Shown here: piece by piece, positions 45,445-56,913 of the stretch
Layout of the letters: each line of letters begins with the position of its first letter
Numbering within the stretch: the first letter of the stretch is position 1
From: Pogostemon cablin
Lineage: Eukaryota; Streptophyta; Magnoliopsida; Lamiales; Lamiaceae
Direction: 5' to 3'
DNA length: 64,000 nucleotides
NCBI GenBank assembly: GCA_023678885.1
Contig: CM042998.1
Span: 2,731,820 to 2,795,819, forward strand
The notes under the pieces: model-generated
Told to the model about the DNA's origin: nothing
Database searches by the model: none
What the model saw: only the letters and a program-made list of their open reading frames with translations
Program-made: the position numbers and the translations under genes

Positions 45445-45449
45445 TGGAT
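45445..45449. other. Athila target duplication, left copy (TGGAT)
   Basis: TGGAT directly precedes the left LTR, and the same five bases directly follow the right LTR at 58475-58479. Confidence 0.9.
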
Positions 45450-47006
45450 TGATTAGCCATAACTTGTAGTCGGATTGACTAATTTAAGAATTTATCGAAC
45501 CACAGGGATGTAGGCACTAGTGCTTAAGCGATCTCTCATTTTTCATAATTTTATAGAGACTCATCATCAAAATATTTGGTTGTAAAACAAGTAAATTAAA
45601 TGGATTAAACTAAACAAGTAAGCAATGATCAACAAACAAGACGGATGTGTGAAAATTGGTTTACCAAATTGATTAGAAGTGAGATCAACAACAATCAAGA
45701 AGTGGTAATTCTAGGAATTATGCATCAAATGCATGTGTTTCATGGATGTGTGATTAAGGGCCAACACTAGTTTCTTCTAAACTTCCTCTCGAAATGAATA
45801 GAATGTGAATCCAAATAAGAATCCCAAAATATCTCAAATGATTGGTTCTCACTCAAGCAATTCCATCTAGGTACTAAGCTTAAATGATGATCCCTTCACA
45901 CAATTAATCAACCTCTCGATCAAACCAATCGGATGTCCTATCAAAGGGTTCTAAATCCTAAAGGATATATCTATCTCTTCAAGACTTGTAATGCACATGA
46001 AGTGTATGATAAATTGATTCAATGAACTATCCTAAGCATATAATTGATTTCTCAATCTAATCACATGCCCATGACAATTAATCACACAATTCATCAATAC
46101 AATTCAAACAATTAACAATCAATGATAGAAAATTACAAATCCATTCAACGCATGAATTAACATAGATCCCAAAATTAACCAACAACTCTCATGTTGCTAA
46201 TCTCAAAAGGGAGATTAGCCTACCATCTTCATAAGATAATTAACATGGACATTAAAAACCTTACAAGTCATGAAAATTAAATAGGATTACTACAAAAATG
46301 GGATGAAAACTCCCTTGGATTGCCTCCAATGGCTATCTCCTTCATTTCCTTGTAATTTTCCTTTCTTCCTTGCTTCTTTTTTTCACTTGGATGAAGGATT
46401 TATGGTGAGATGATGATGGAGTGAATAGATGGATGAAGTGATGAAGGATATGGTGTAAAATGAAGGAATTGGTGTGTGGGGTGTGTGGGCAGCTGAATAT
46501 TCGGTTCTCTCTTCTTCAAATGTTGAATAGAATGGTATTTATACCCTTTGAGATCTTCTAGAAGGGATCTGGAAATTTTTTAAAATTTTACACCTACACG
46601 GCTCGAGTCCAGTACATGGCCCGAGTCGGGTCTAGGGTTTCTGGTCAACGATGAACTTCAGATGGCGCACTGCTCGTGCGCGGTACACGGCCAAAAGGGT
46701 GGCCGTGTTGTAATTTCTGACGACCGTGCACGACTAAATCTTACAGACCCGTGCGCGATACATGGACCGTGCGCGCTACACACCTCGTGTACCAAACACG
46801 CTGGCTGTGTTTGTGCTGCTTTGCTTTCTTCTTTCTCTCGACTCCATTTTTGCTCCGTTTTTCACTTGTTTTAACATTTATAAGCTCATTCTCACACAAT
46901 TTCATAAGAACACATAACACCACCAAAATACACATAAATATGGATAAAACAATACGAAAAATGCACACAAAAAGGCATTAAAATCTAGGTGAAAATAACG
47001 ATAATC
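45450..47006 (-). repeat. Athila 3' LTR (1557 bp)
   Basis: It begins TGATTAGCCATAACTTGTAG and ends ACGATAATCA. It carries the GC-rich CACGGCC module (about 46660-46790) and the minus-strand TATA box TATAAATA (about 46536-46543). It matches the 5' LTR along its full length. Confidence 0.95.
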
Positions 47007-47020
47007 ACACCCCCAAACTT
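47007..47020 (-). other. Athila polypurine tract
   Basis: The minus strand reads TAAGTTTGGGGGTG directly before the 3' LTR start. Confidence 0.85.
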
Positions 47021-48518
47021 AAAGTGTTGTTCATCCCCGAACAACGAAAATGATAAACCGAGGGAGAGATTTTCACCTAGGAAAAGACTAAAGGAACACA
47101 AGTAATAACACATCAATAGCAATAATAACTACAAATTATGCTAAGTTATCCTATAACATTAGAATCATGATATGAGAAATTAACAAGTTCAATCAAAAGA
47201 GAACAAGGTGCAATATAGTCCCTTTTAGTCTAAGCCTCACCTAAGTTTATCAATTTCACTTGACACTCTTTAAATAGGTTAAATCAACACTCATCAATCA
47301 ATTGGTTCGACTCACCATATCCTTGCTCGTGGACTCTATTCACAAACCACCAAAGTTTCAATCAATTATCAAAAAGGTCTTTGATTAAGATGTAATGATA
47401 GGCTCTTTAGTAGGGTAGGAAGAATTTAGATAGAAGTGACTAAACAAGTGTAAGTAATCGAATAGATATCTACTTTCTTCCGTTCTCCACTTTCTTTCTT
47501 CCCTTCTTATTCTTTGCAACATTCAAGTACTATTCATCACTTCTCTTTTGATTTTCAAATATTTTTGATTGTATGCTCCCTTCTTTTGATTTTTAGTTTC
47601 TTGAGCTTCTTTGTCTCTTCGCTCTCTTTTCTTGCTTTTAAGGTCACATATGCATTCTTTTTTTATGCTCTTTTCATCCTTTTATATCATTTTCTCTTCT
47701 TCTTTTGTCATCTCATCACATCTTTCTAGCTACTATCTTCTCGATTACTCATACAAAAAGTATCTATATATTAGGCTCATGTGGGTAATCAAGGCTTGTA
47801 ATGTGCTAAATTCACAAGAAATAGGCTTATAGGCTCAAAAGTGGTTAACTAAGGATGGTGTTAAAGGTAAGAAAATGTTTGGCAATGACTATACATGACA
47901 AGGATGGTCATAAATCATATCATCAATCTCTACTAATCGGGTTCATTCCTAAAGTCTTTGAGCAAGTATTTAGTTTATCAAAACTCAACCGATCCACTCA
48001 TGAAAAGATATACCATGTATACATGGTCGAGGCACAATTTCTCACAAGTTTATGCTTGACTTAAAAGGACTTGTTGCTACACATTCATCTTTTAATTGAA
48101 CCATTAAATAAAATATATCACAATTCGAAAATGTAGAGATTCTTAATTATGATCCGTTATCACTTATCACCAAAATGTATCATCATTCACATTCAAAATG
48201 ACTCGCAACCTCCCAAACAAACCACCAAAAAAAAACCTAAACAAGAATAAATAAAAATACAAAAAACACAAACAAACAAGTGGCAAAACAAAAGACAAAA
48301 ACAAAGTCATAAAACACCACATAAAGAAATAAAGCACAAAGCTCACCCCATCCATGATCAATGCAAATTACAATCAACTCAACCTTAATTGAAAATAAAT
48401 CCTAAATTACAAAATTAAAACATCCCAAAACAAAACAACTAAAAGTATAAAATCTAACACAATTCAATTCAACTGAAATAAATGGGTTAACGAAGTGACG
48501 AGCACTAAAAGTACTCCC
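47021..48518 (-). other. Athila 3' non-coding region
   Basis: About 1.5 kb between the env-position ORF and the polypurine tract. It is AT-rich and the short open frames on the plus strand lack motifs. A long 3' non-coding stretch is usual in Athila elements. Confidence 0.6.
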
Positions 48519-50078
48519 TCAATTATCTGGACGAGGAGGAGGACGAGGCTGGCACGGTGCCCAAGGGATATAAGCACGAGGTGAGGCAGGGAACTGGAAG
48601 TTAAACATCATCGTGAGCATCTCCTCCATGTTGTTTGAATGTGCTCGAACGTTCTCCTCATAATACTCCCTCATACGTTGTCCCTCATGGATCTCCCCAA
48701 TCTGCACTCTTTGTCTTTGCTGCTCTTCTCTCATTTATCTTATTTGCTCTCCATGCAGGTTCTGTGTGTGTCTTATCTCTTGAATCTCCCCTTCAAAGAA
48801 ATTCCAGTTTGCATCTCCTATCCCTTGTCCCATGAACTGTTGTTGTTGCTGATCCTGCTCTTCTTCAAACTGTGGAGGTTCAGGAGCATGTTCTTCAAAT
48901 TCCACCTGTTGATGTTGAGGGTCTTCTTCATCCCCCTCTTACATAGCTACGAGCTCAGCTCTAAAATTTGTCAACTCACGATTTTCTTCAACACGCATTT
49001 GCCTCAGCACCGCTTCCACTCCTTCTTTATTCCTTTGATAAAATTCCCTCATGACAGTGGAGTGTTGCGCACTTGCCATTGCAAAATTAGCATTTTTCCT
49101 TCGAGAATAAACTGTTGTTAGCTCCGGAGCAGGTAAAGGGAATGAGGCTCCTTTGTCTTGCCTCAAATAGTACCTATCTCTTATCAAAGATAAAAACTCC
49201 ATCCTCATTAGCTGGTTATAGTTGAGCCCCTCACTAGTCATCCTATTTTCCATTCCCCTGAGATTAATCCATAATCCTTGGGCTATCATAGTAACTATCC
49301 CTCCAACCATCACTCCTTGTGAAGTTTTCCTCTTGGCTATTGTTTCTGCATGCTGGACAAAATGGGCTGCCATATTCAGCTCAAAATCATGATACAAATA
49401 ATACATAATGTAAAGTTGTTTCTCTCCTGCTGATCCACTTTTTTAACGAGCCACAACTGTATTTGAGACAATCTTCTCCAGATATCTCATTACGGGATTC
49501 CTAATAGCCGTCCCCTTTGATACGCTGGGGATGTAATCTGCTGGTTCTGTTCCATCATTGACTAGTATCTTCCACCAACTTTGCTGATTGAAGCCCCCTC
49601 CTTTATAAAAATGACCATTATTCTCACATGGAGGGCATCCCATAAACCTATTCAACACATGGATGGGTACTTTCTCCCTTAACTTGTTATTCAGCTGGAA
49701 AGTTATTGATGTGTGGAAGTCGTTCCCGTTCTTCTTCACTTGAAGAGTGCTCAAGAATTCAGCTGTCAGGTGTTGATATATAGGAGGTCTCTTGTCAAAG
49801 AATTCCTCCATCCCTCTCCTATTGAACATTCTTCTCAAATCAGTTTCTACCCCAAGCCCGGTCATAGTCTCCTGATTCTGAAATCTAGTTGGCCTTATCT
49901 TCGAAAATATTGCTTGCCACCTCAAGATATACTTTTCCCAACCTTCCTCGAATTCTACTCCAAAGTATTCAGGGTGTATCCCATCTTCCATCAATTGGGC
50001 ATCTAGATTGGCCAATTCTGCTTCAGTTTCCACAATGATAAAGTCTTCATTGCGTCTTCGTACTCTTCTTTCAGCCAT
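48519..50078 (-). pseudogene. Athila env-position ORF (ATHILA ORF-1 family), three in-frame stops
   Basis: One frame runs from ATG 50078 to the terminal stop at 48519 (about 520 codons), interrupted by in-frame stops between 49443 and 49407, 48939 and 48937, and 48735 and 48733. The first open part matches the ATHILA ORF-1 domain (EFFDKRPPIYQHLTAEFLST, FQLNNKLREKVPIHVL, then MGCPPCENNGHFYKGGGF). The C-terminal part is Gln/Glu-rich with coiled-coil character, ending in a Pro-rich tail. ORFs in this place are often called env-like, but I see no convincing signal peptide, fusion peptide or transmembrane helix. No frameshift is present, unlike gag and pol of the same copy. Confidence 0.8.
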
Positions 50079-50274
50079 CTGGATTTCTTGGAATGAATGG
50101 ACGAATTTGATGTAAAAACTTTGAGAATCACACTATAAACCACTCAATCTTACTACTCTTGTGATGTTCACTGAAGATTTGGTGGTTTCGGGGGAGATGC
50201 ATATCAAGGGATGCGTTTTAGAAGGGATTGGAATGAATAGGGCACGCTCTGAGTTCGACCTTTAAATTCTAACT

Positions 50275-50510
50275 TCAGACACGACACAGGCCGAGCTCGG
50301 TACATGGCCACGGGGTGTCCGTGTTGTGTTTTCGGACGACTGCGCACGGCCAAAACTTACAGGGTCGTGCACGGTACACTGGCCGTGTAGCTGCACTGAA
50401 CATGGGTCGTGTACGGAATTCGCCCTCGATCTGGGCAAGTTTGGTTTTCTGACAACAGTACACGGCCAACCCTTACAGAGCCATGTACTGTACACGGGCC
50501 GTGTAGCTAT
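50275..50510 (-). promoter_or_regulatory. Internal copy of the GC-rich LTR U3 module
   Basis: Words such as GCGCACGGCCA, CTTACAG, GGTACAC and GGCCGTGT occur in the order seen in the LTR (right LTR 58117-58290). They appear in two tandem rounds (about 50330-50400 and 50440-50510). In the LTR this module lies 100-280 bases upstream of the TATA box. Here it lies 200-430 bases upstream of the env-position ATG, with a TATA-like TTTATAG at 50133-50139 (minus strand). Promoter function is inferred. Confidence 0.5.
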
Positions 50511-51009
50511 ACCCTGTTTTCTTCAATTTTCCAACTTCGAACCTTGCCTTTCCCTGTTTTTATGCTTCCAATGCTCCCTATTTATGCTCAAAACTCAATC
50601 ACATCATTAGCTCAACAATTGATATCAATATTAATAGGATTATCAACTTCAACACCATCAAAACGGACCAAAATCACACCGAACTCATGAGAAATTTTCA
50701 AATTTGACTCAAAAACACAAGAATTCATGTAAATGTAGATATGTTATTCATGTCAATGTAGATTATAACATATCATACCACACCATATCCCCCCAAACTT
50801 AAATTGAAACAAGAGTTTCAAAGTAAGTTTACAAAAAAGTGGTAAGATATATCGTTACACATCAATTACGCACGCCTTGTATCTTCAATACATCTTTTTC
50901 TCACAAGCACAATCCACCTACAAGACCAAAAATGCAAAACAAGAAAAAAAAATATTACAAACCTAAACTACTAAAAGTATACGAGCTTTCAAAAAGTGAA
51001 AGTTTCAAC

Positions 51010-52577
51010 ATATACCAACTCCCTTTGAGGGGGAGAATGGTAATGTTTCTCCCTATAACCATTAACCACAAAAGCATTTACATCCGATCTTTCAAGTTTT
51101 ATTGAGCCATCATATCTCACTTCGATCACCAAGTACGGACCGGTCTATTTCGAACGAAGTTTTCCAAGGAATAATTTAAGTCTTGAATTGAACAATAGAA
51201 CATTATCCCCTGGAATAAACTCCTTCGTTTTGATCCTTTTATCGTGCAATCTTTTGAGCTTTTCCTTCAAAATCCTTAAGCTTGAATAAGCTTCTTCTCT
51301 AAATTCTTCTAATTCAACTAATTGGAGACACATTTTCTTTCCGGATTCTTTCTCATCAAAGTTCAACTTCCAAAGGGCCCATAGTGCTTTATGATCCAAT
51401 TCCACGGGTAAATGGCATGCCTTCTCATAAACAAGCTTGTATGGAGAAAATCCAAGAGCCGTCTTGTAAGCCGTTCGATAAGCCCATAAAGCATCGTCTA
51501 GCTTAGAAGGTCAATCTTTTCGATTCCCACTGACCGTCTTCTCAAAAACAAGCTTCACTTGCTTATTTGACACTTTCGCCAAGCCATTTGTTTAAGGATG
51601 GTAAGGTGTAGAAACCTTATGCTTCAATCCATAGCCCTTCAAGAGCTTCTCAATAAGCTTGTTGATGAAGTGAGATCCCCCATCACTAATCATGGCATTT
51701 GCACCTCAAATCTAGCAAAAATGTTATTCTTTAAGAAAGTCTTGACCACTAGAGCATCATTTGTCCTTGTTGGGATTGCTTCCATCCATTTAGATACATA
51801 ATCTAACACAAGTAATATGTAAAAGTAACCATTGGAAGGCGAAAATGGGCCCATGAAGTCCATCCCCCATACATCAAACACTTCAATTTCAAAAATGTTC
51901 CTCATAGGCATCTCATCACGTTGCCCTATACTTCCAATCCTTTGGCACCGATCACATCCTTTGATATACTCCTTGCAATCCTTGAACAAAGTTGGCCAAA
52001 ATAAACCCGACTGTAAAATCTTTGCCTCCGTCTTTTGAAATCCAAAGTGTCCTCCACATGGTGAACTATGGCACATCTCCATGACACTTAACATCTCTTT
52101 TTTTGGGATACACCTCCTTATGATCCCATCCGGAAAATTCTTAAATAAAAGAGCATCATCCCATAAGTACTCTTTGACATCATGATAGAACTTCTTCCTT
52201 TGAGATTCGGTGAGATGATCTGGCTTAAGGCCACAAGCTAAATAATTCACGAAATTCACATACCACGGCCTTCCGGTCTCACACAAAGTGTACATCTTTT
52301 GAAAATCAACTAGAAGAATCTCTTCATCCTTAATGAACTCCATGGTTCCCTCTTCATCAACATTTTCTGAACGTGACAAGTGGTCTGCTATGACATTTTC
52401 GACTCCCTTCTTGTCACGTATCTCCACATCGAGCTCCTGCAACAAAAGAACCCAATGAATTAGTCTTGGTTTAGCATCTTTCTTACTCATCAAATACATA
52501 ATGGCGGCATGATCCGTATAAACAATCATTTTTGTGCCAACTAGGTATGGAAGAAATTTTTCAAAAGCATAAACCAC
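51010..52577 (-). pseudogene. Athila RNase H end and integrase, catalytic Glu lost
   Basis: The open part 52577-51690 starts in RNase H ([19 protein letters not shown]). It goes on to the integrase zinc finger ([11 protein letters not shown] ... CDRCQRIG) and the catalytic core ([28 protein letters not shown]). Beyond 51690 the minus strand continues MISDGGSHF with the second catalytic Asp, then a stop replaces a residue before TNGLAKVSNK, where the Glu of the DDE triad is a Lys. The C-terminal domain is at 51405-51145 in another frame, with a further stop. The enzyme would integrate cDNA, but this copy cannot. Confidence 0.85.
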
Positions 52578-53178
52578 GGATAAAAACTCTTTTTCCGTTG
52601 TGGTGTAATTCTTTTGATTTGCATTGAACGTCTTGGATGCATAGTGATGGCCCGAAACTTCTTCTCTCTCACTTGTCCTAGCACTTCGCCCAAAGCATTG
52701 TCGCTTGCATCACAATGGAGCTCAAAAGGCTTACTCCAATCGGGAGAGACGAGGATTGGAGACATAATTAAAGCTTCCTTGAGCACCCTAAAAGCATAAA
52801 GACATTCATCATTAAATTCAAATGGAGCATCTTTTTCAAGTAATTTGCACAAAGGTTTGGCTATGTTAGAAAGATCATTTATAAAATGTCGATAGAACCC
52901 GGCGTGGCCAAGGAACGATCTAACCTCTTTTTTCATTTTTTGGTGGGGGAAGATGTTCAATGGCTACAACCTTCGCCCTATCAACTCTTAAACCTTTCTC
53001 CGAGATATGATGACCAAGTACGATACCCTCTTGAACCATAAAATGACATTTTCCCAATTCAAGACTAAGTTCATGTCTTAACATCGCTGCAACACCATAG
53101 AAGGATTAGCCAAGCATTTATCAAATGACGACCCAAATATGAAAAAATCTTCCATAAACACTTCCATCACATTTTCAA
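52541..53178 (-). pseudogene. Athila RT C-terminal half and RNase H start
   Basis: The catalytic box region (about 53140) reads VFMEDFFIFGS, so the first Asp of the usual pair is Glu. Stops follow. The open part 52960-52541 has KEVRSFLGHAGFYRHFINDL (RT thumb) and [18 protein letters not shown] (RNase H first Asp). Two frame changes join it to its neighbours, one on each side. Confidence 0.8.
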
Positions 53179-54251
53179 TCAATCCTCCAAAATGACCATC
53201 ATGCAACGTTGAAAGGTGGCGGGGGCATTGCACAACCCAAAAGGCAATTTATAGAAAGCAAATGTGTCATACGGACAAGTAAAAGTTATTTTCTCTTGAT
53301 CCTCGGGGGCTATCATAATTTGGTTGTACCCCGAGTAACCATCTAGAAAATAATAATATTTGTATCCAGCCAACCTATCAAGCATTTGATAAATAAGAGG
53401 CAAAGGAAAATGATCTTTATGAGTGTTTTCATTAAGCTTCATATAATCACAACACACTCTCCAACCCGTTTTCACCCTTGTAGCAAGCTTTTCATCAAAT
53501 TCCATTTTAACAATGGTTAGACCTCATTTCTTTGCCACAACATGCAATGGAGTTACATGAGGACTATCACTTATGGAATAAATAATTCTAGCATATAACC
53601 ATTTCAAAACTTCTTTCCTAACAACCTCTTGCATAATGGGGTTTAAATGGCGTTGAGGTTGTATGCATGATTTATTCTCATTAATCAACCTAAAGTGATG
53701 CATACAAATAGTGGGATTTATACCTTTCAAATCATCAAGACTCCACCCTATAGCACTTTTATGATCTCTAAGCACCCTCAACAATTTATCAAGCTCTAGA
53801 GGTGAAAGGGATGATGATACAATTACTGAAAAGGTCTTGTCGTCCCCAAGTACGCATACATAAGGTGATCGGGTAATGGCTTCAATTTCTCTTTTTCCTT
53901 TTCTACCTTTGACTCTTTGTTCTCGACCTCCAATGGAAGATACTCCCTCTTTCCATAGTACATCAACTTGGCTTCATCTTCTTGCATTTTCCTACAAGCA
54001 TTCAAATCATGTAAGCAATTATTTATGTCATTATCTTCTATACAATAAAAAGAAGAATTAGGGTTAAGAGGTAAAGTAAGAGAATGGCTTATGCTAGTTT
54101 CGAGAGGATCTTTAGATAAGAAGAATGACAAATTCTTTTGAACAATCTCATCAATCAATTCAATCCTTCTAAACTCTTCTTTCTCATCCGGATGTCTCAT
54201 CGCATTTCTTAATGAAAACACCACATCTTCTTCATTTACTCTCAATGTCAA
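53179..54251 (-). pseudogene. Athila RT N-terminal half with preceding linker
   Basis: 54251-53823 is a charged linker after protease. After a frameshift, 53784-53524 and 53505-53179 (same frame, one stop between) carry the RT fingers and palm: IGWSLDDLKGINPTICMHHF, GWRVCCDYMKLNENT, HFPLPLIYQMLDRLAG and YSGYNQIMIAPEDQEKITF, then LPFGLCNAPATFQRCM. Order and motifs are those of Ty3-gypsy RT. Confidence 0.85.
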
Positions 54252-54257
54252 TTATCC

Positions 54258-54839
54258 CTAGTGCACATAAATTAAAGCTCTTCCCGTGGCCAAAAATGGA
54301 CGTCCCAAAATCAATGGAACATTTGTATCCTCGTCCATGTCAAGCACTACAAAATCCTCCGGGAATATGAACTTTCCAACTTTAACTAACACATCCTCAA
54401 CTACTCCCTTAGGATAAGTCAAAGACCTATCCGCAAGTTGCAATGTAACGGACGTTAGCTTTACTTCCCCTATACCAAGTTTCTTAAAGATGGACATCGG
54501 CATTAAATTGATACTAGCCCCAAGATCACAAAGAGTTTTGTGTACTTCACTCTTGCCCATTTCGCATAGTATGACAAAACTCCCCGGATCCTTTAGCTTT
54601 GGAGGCAACTTCTTTTGAATTATGCAACTACACTCCTCCGTCAAGTTGACTATTTCGTTCTCCACTAAGCTCTTTTTTCTAGCCATGATGTCTTTCAAAA
54701 ACTTAGCATAGTAAGGCATTTGTCTCAAAGCATCCGCAAAGGGTATATTTATGTGGATTTTCTTGAAGATCTCCAAAAACTTTGCAAATTTTTCATCAAG
54801 GCCCTTCTTAAAAAATCTATGAGGAAAAGGGATGGACAT
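54258..54839 (-). pseudogene. Athila protease domain
   Basis: The aspartic protease motif CDLGASINLMPMSIFKKLGI holds the catalytic Asp in a DLGAS context, and VPLILGRPFLATG is the second family motif. It is in the same frame as the upstream gag, separated by one stop (54840-54858), as expected if gag and protease were once one polyprotein. Two stops follow at its 3' end. Retained core motifs suggest the loss is recent. Confidence 0.85.
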
Positions 54840-54857
54840 TTGAGTTTTTGGTATTCC

Positions 54858-56768
54858 CTAACTATCCCTTTCTACTTCAACTTCTTCCTCTTTCTTTTTC
54901 AACGCTTTTGTTCTTTCCCATTTCTTCTTAACAACTTCCGACTCAACAATATACGTTTCATCATTTGCTTTTACTTCAACTTCACTTTCTTCCACAAACT
55001 CTTCTTCTACCAAGTTTTCCTCAACCTCCTTCTCTTCCACCTTCTCATTTTCCATAGGCATAGAAGGTCCCTCATAGTTTGTTCCACTTCTCAAAGTGAT
55101 TGTCTTGCATTGCTCTTTTGGATTTACAGCGGTGGTAGAAGGAAATTTTCCTTTCTCATTCGCACTCAACGAACTAGCAATTTGACCAGCCGAGTGCTCC
55201 AAGGCTTTGAATCTTCTATCATTAGCTTCATCAATCTTTCTTCTTGTTTCATCTTGAGCTTTGTTTGATGTAATCAACTTTTCAATGAGTTCTTCGGTGG
55301 TTGCCTTCCCTTCATTATTTGGCGCTTTAGCTCCCAGATGATACCCCGGGGGATAAGTAACCGTATTGCTTGGGTTTGAATAAGAGAAGTTATCTTGCCT
55401 CCTTTGTTGTTGTGTGTATGAGCTTCCACTTCCTTGACTATTGAAACCTCCTTGCCTTGGTGGGTAGTTTCCTTAGTTGTGGTTGAAATTACCTTGGTAA
55501 TTATTTTGATAGTTACCTTGGTAATTCCTTCCTTGCATGTATTGCACATCTTCTACATGTGGCATTGCCACAGCCCATTGTTCCCCACTAACACTATTCA
55601 GAGGAAGCACACCTTGATCAATTTGGCCTTCAACCATATTAACTCCTTGATTATTCACACCTTGGTTCAAACTCATTTGCCTCATTACCTCCGCCGCTAT
55701 CATCTCAACACTTGGCATACTTTGCTCTACACTTGCACTCTTCAAACTAAACTGTTGCCCTTGATCGAAGCTCTCAAATCCATAGCATCCACTAACTCTC
55801 TCCGATGGCCATTGGTAGACATCTGTAGCAATCTCATCAAAAATCCTTATAGCCCTTTTCGGAGTCACTCCAAGTACGGATCCACCCTCTGAAGCATCGA
55901 CAAGCACTCTTTGCCCATTCACTAACCCTTGGTAGAAAATCCAACTTTTGATTTTCTGGAAAACCATGTTGTGGACATTTGCGTAACATATCCTTAAACC
56001 TTTCCCACGCTTCATAAAAACTTTCTTGAGGCATTTGCTTGAATTGAGTAATCAAGCTCTTCATTTGAAGCATTTAGAAGGCGGAAAATACTTGTTCAAG
56101 AATATTTGTGCAAGCTCCTCCCAAGTGTTATACGTACCCGGAGTGATGGTAGATAACCATGTTCGAGCACGATCTCTCAACGAAAATGGAAACAACCTCA
56201 TCTTGATGCAATCCTCGCTCACTCCATTCATCTTCACGGTGTTGGCAATCTCAATAAATTGAGCTAGATAAGCGTTAGGATCCTCATTAGGAGTTCCACT
56301 AAATTGTTGTTCTCTCACCACAGAAATCAAGCCCACTTTAAATTCAAAGTTATTGGCATTGATCGGTGGACCCATTATTTGTGGCATTGCCCTTGACATA
56401 AAAAAATCTCGGATCACTCTTGGATCAACTTGAGGCCCTTGATGCACCGGAGGTGGTGGTAGAGGTGCATAAGCTTGTTGAAAACCTTGTTGAAGCATGG
56501 CTTGTTGCACCATTTGTTGAAGTAAAGCTTGATTGTTAAACTTTCCAAAATTTTGATGAGCTTGTTGAGGAGTATTAGCATTGACTTGTGCATTCTCTTG
56601 CACATTTTGCATTTCATCTCCATCATTCCTAACATCAACGCGTTCATCTTGATTGTTCTCCATTGGATTACTCTTTTTGATTTTGTTCTCCTTTCTCCTT
56701 CTCCGAAAAGTGTGTTCAATTTCTAAATCAATAGGTTCAACTTGTTTCCCTTTTGACCTTGTTTGCAT
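54858..56768 (-). pseudogene. Athila gag, frameshifted
   Basis: ATG at 56768 (MQTRSKGKQVEPIDLEIEHT). The gag core is LYSVVRE-type DNA around ISVVREQQFSGTPNEDPNAY, MRLFPFSLRDRARTWLSTIT and TWEELAQIFLNKYFPPS. At about 56065 the frame changes for roughly 80 bases (FYEAWERFKDMLRKCPQHGF) and then returns to the first frame (FYQGLVNGQRVLVDASEGGS, YQWPSER), so two compensating indels are present. A stop at about 55470 and one at 54858 follow. The middle is Gln/Asn-rich and the C-terminal part (55180-54870) is strongly acidic with Lys/Glu repeats. Confidence 0.85.
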
Positions 56769-56891
56769 ACACCTTCAAAATAAGAGAAGTTAGAACAAGA
56801 TTTTCAAAAGCAAATACAAGTAAATAAAGAAAAAAATGTCTCTATTAAGATTACTCAAAACGATCCTTCTTCAAGCTACTAGCAACCATTG

Positions 56892-56911
56892 TCTCCCCGA
56901 CAACGGCGCTA
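56892..56911 (-). other. Athila primer-binding site (tRNA-Asp type)
   Basis: The minus strand reads TAGCGCCGTTGTCGGGGAGA, two bases after the 5' LTR end. GCGCCGTTGTCGGGGA is the well-known Athila site complementary to the 3' end of tRNA-Asp. Confidence 0.9.
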
Positions 56912-56913
56912 TT

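Noticed and set aside
47514..48064. Phe/Leu-rich plus-strand ORFs in the Athila 3' region
   Set aside because: Antisense T-rich DNA with no motif. Expected by chance.
48639..49121. 160-codon plus-strand ORF
   Set aside because: Shadow of the env-position ORF on the minus strand.
48519..50078. Reading the Athila ORF as a true viral envelope gene
   Set aside because: No convincing signal peptide, fusion peptide or transmembrane helix is seen. Only its position supports the name.
54720..55892. Plus-strand ORFs rich in Phe/His
   Set aside because: Antisense of Athila gag and its Lys/Glu-rich tail.
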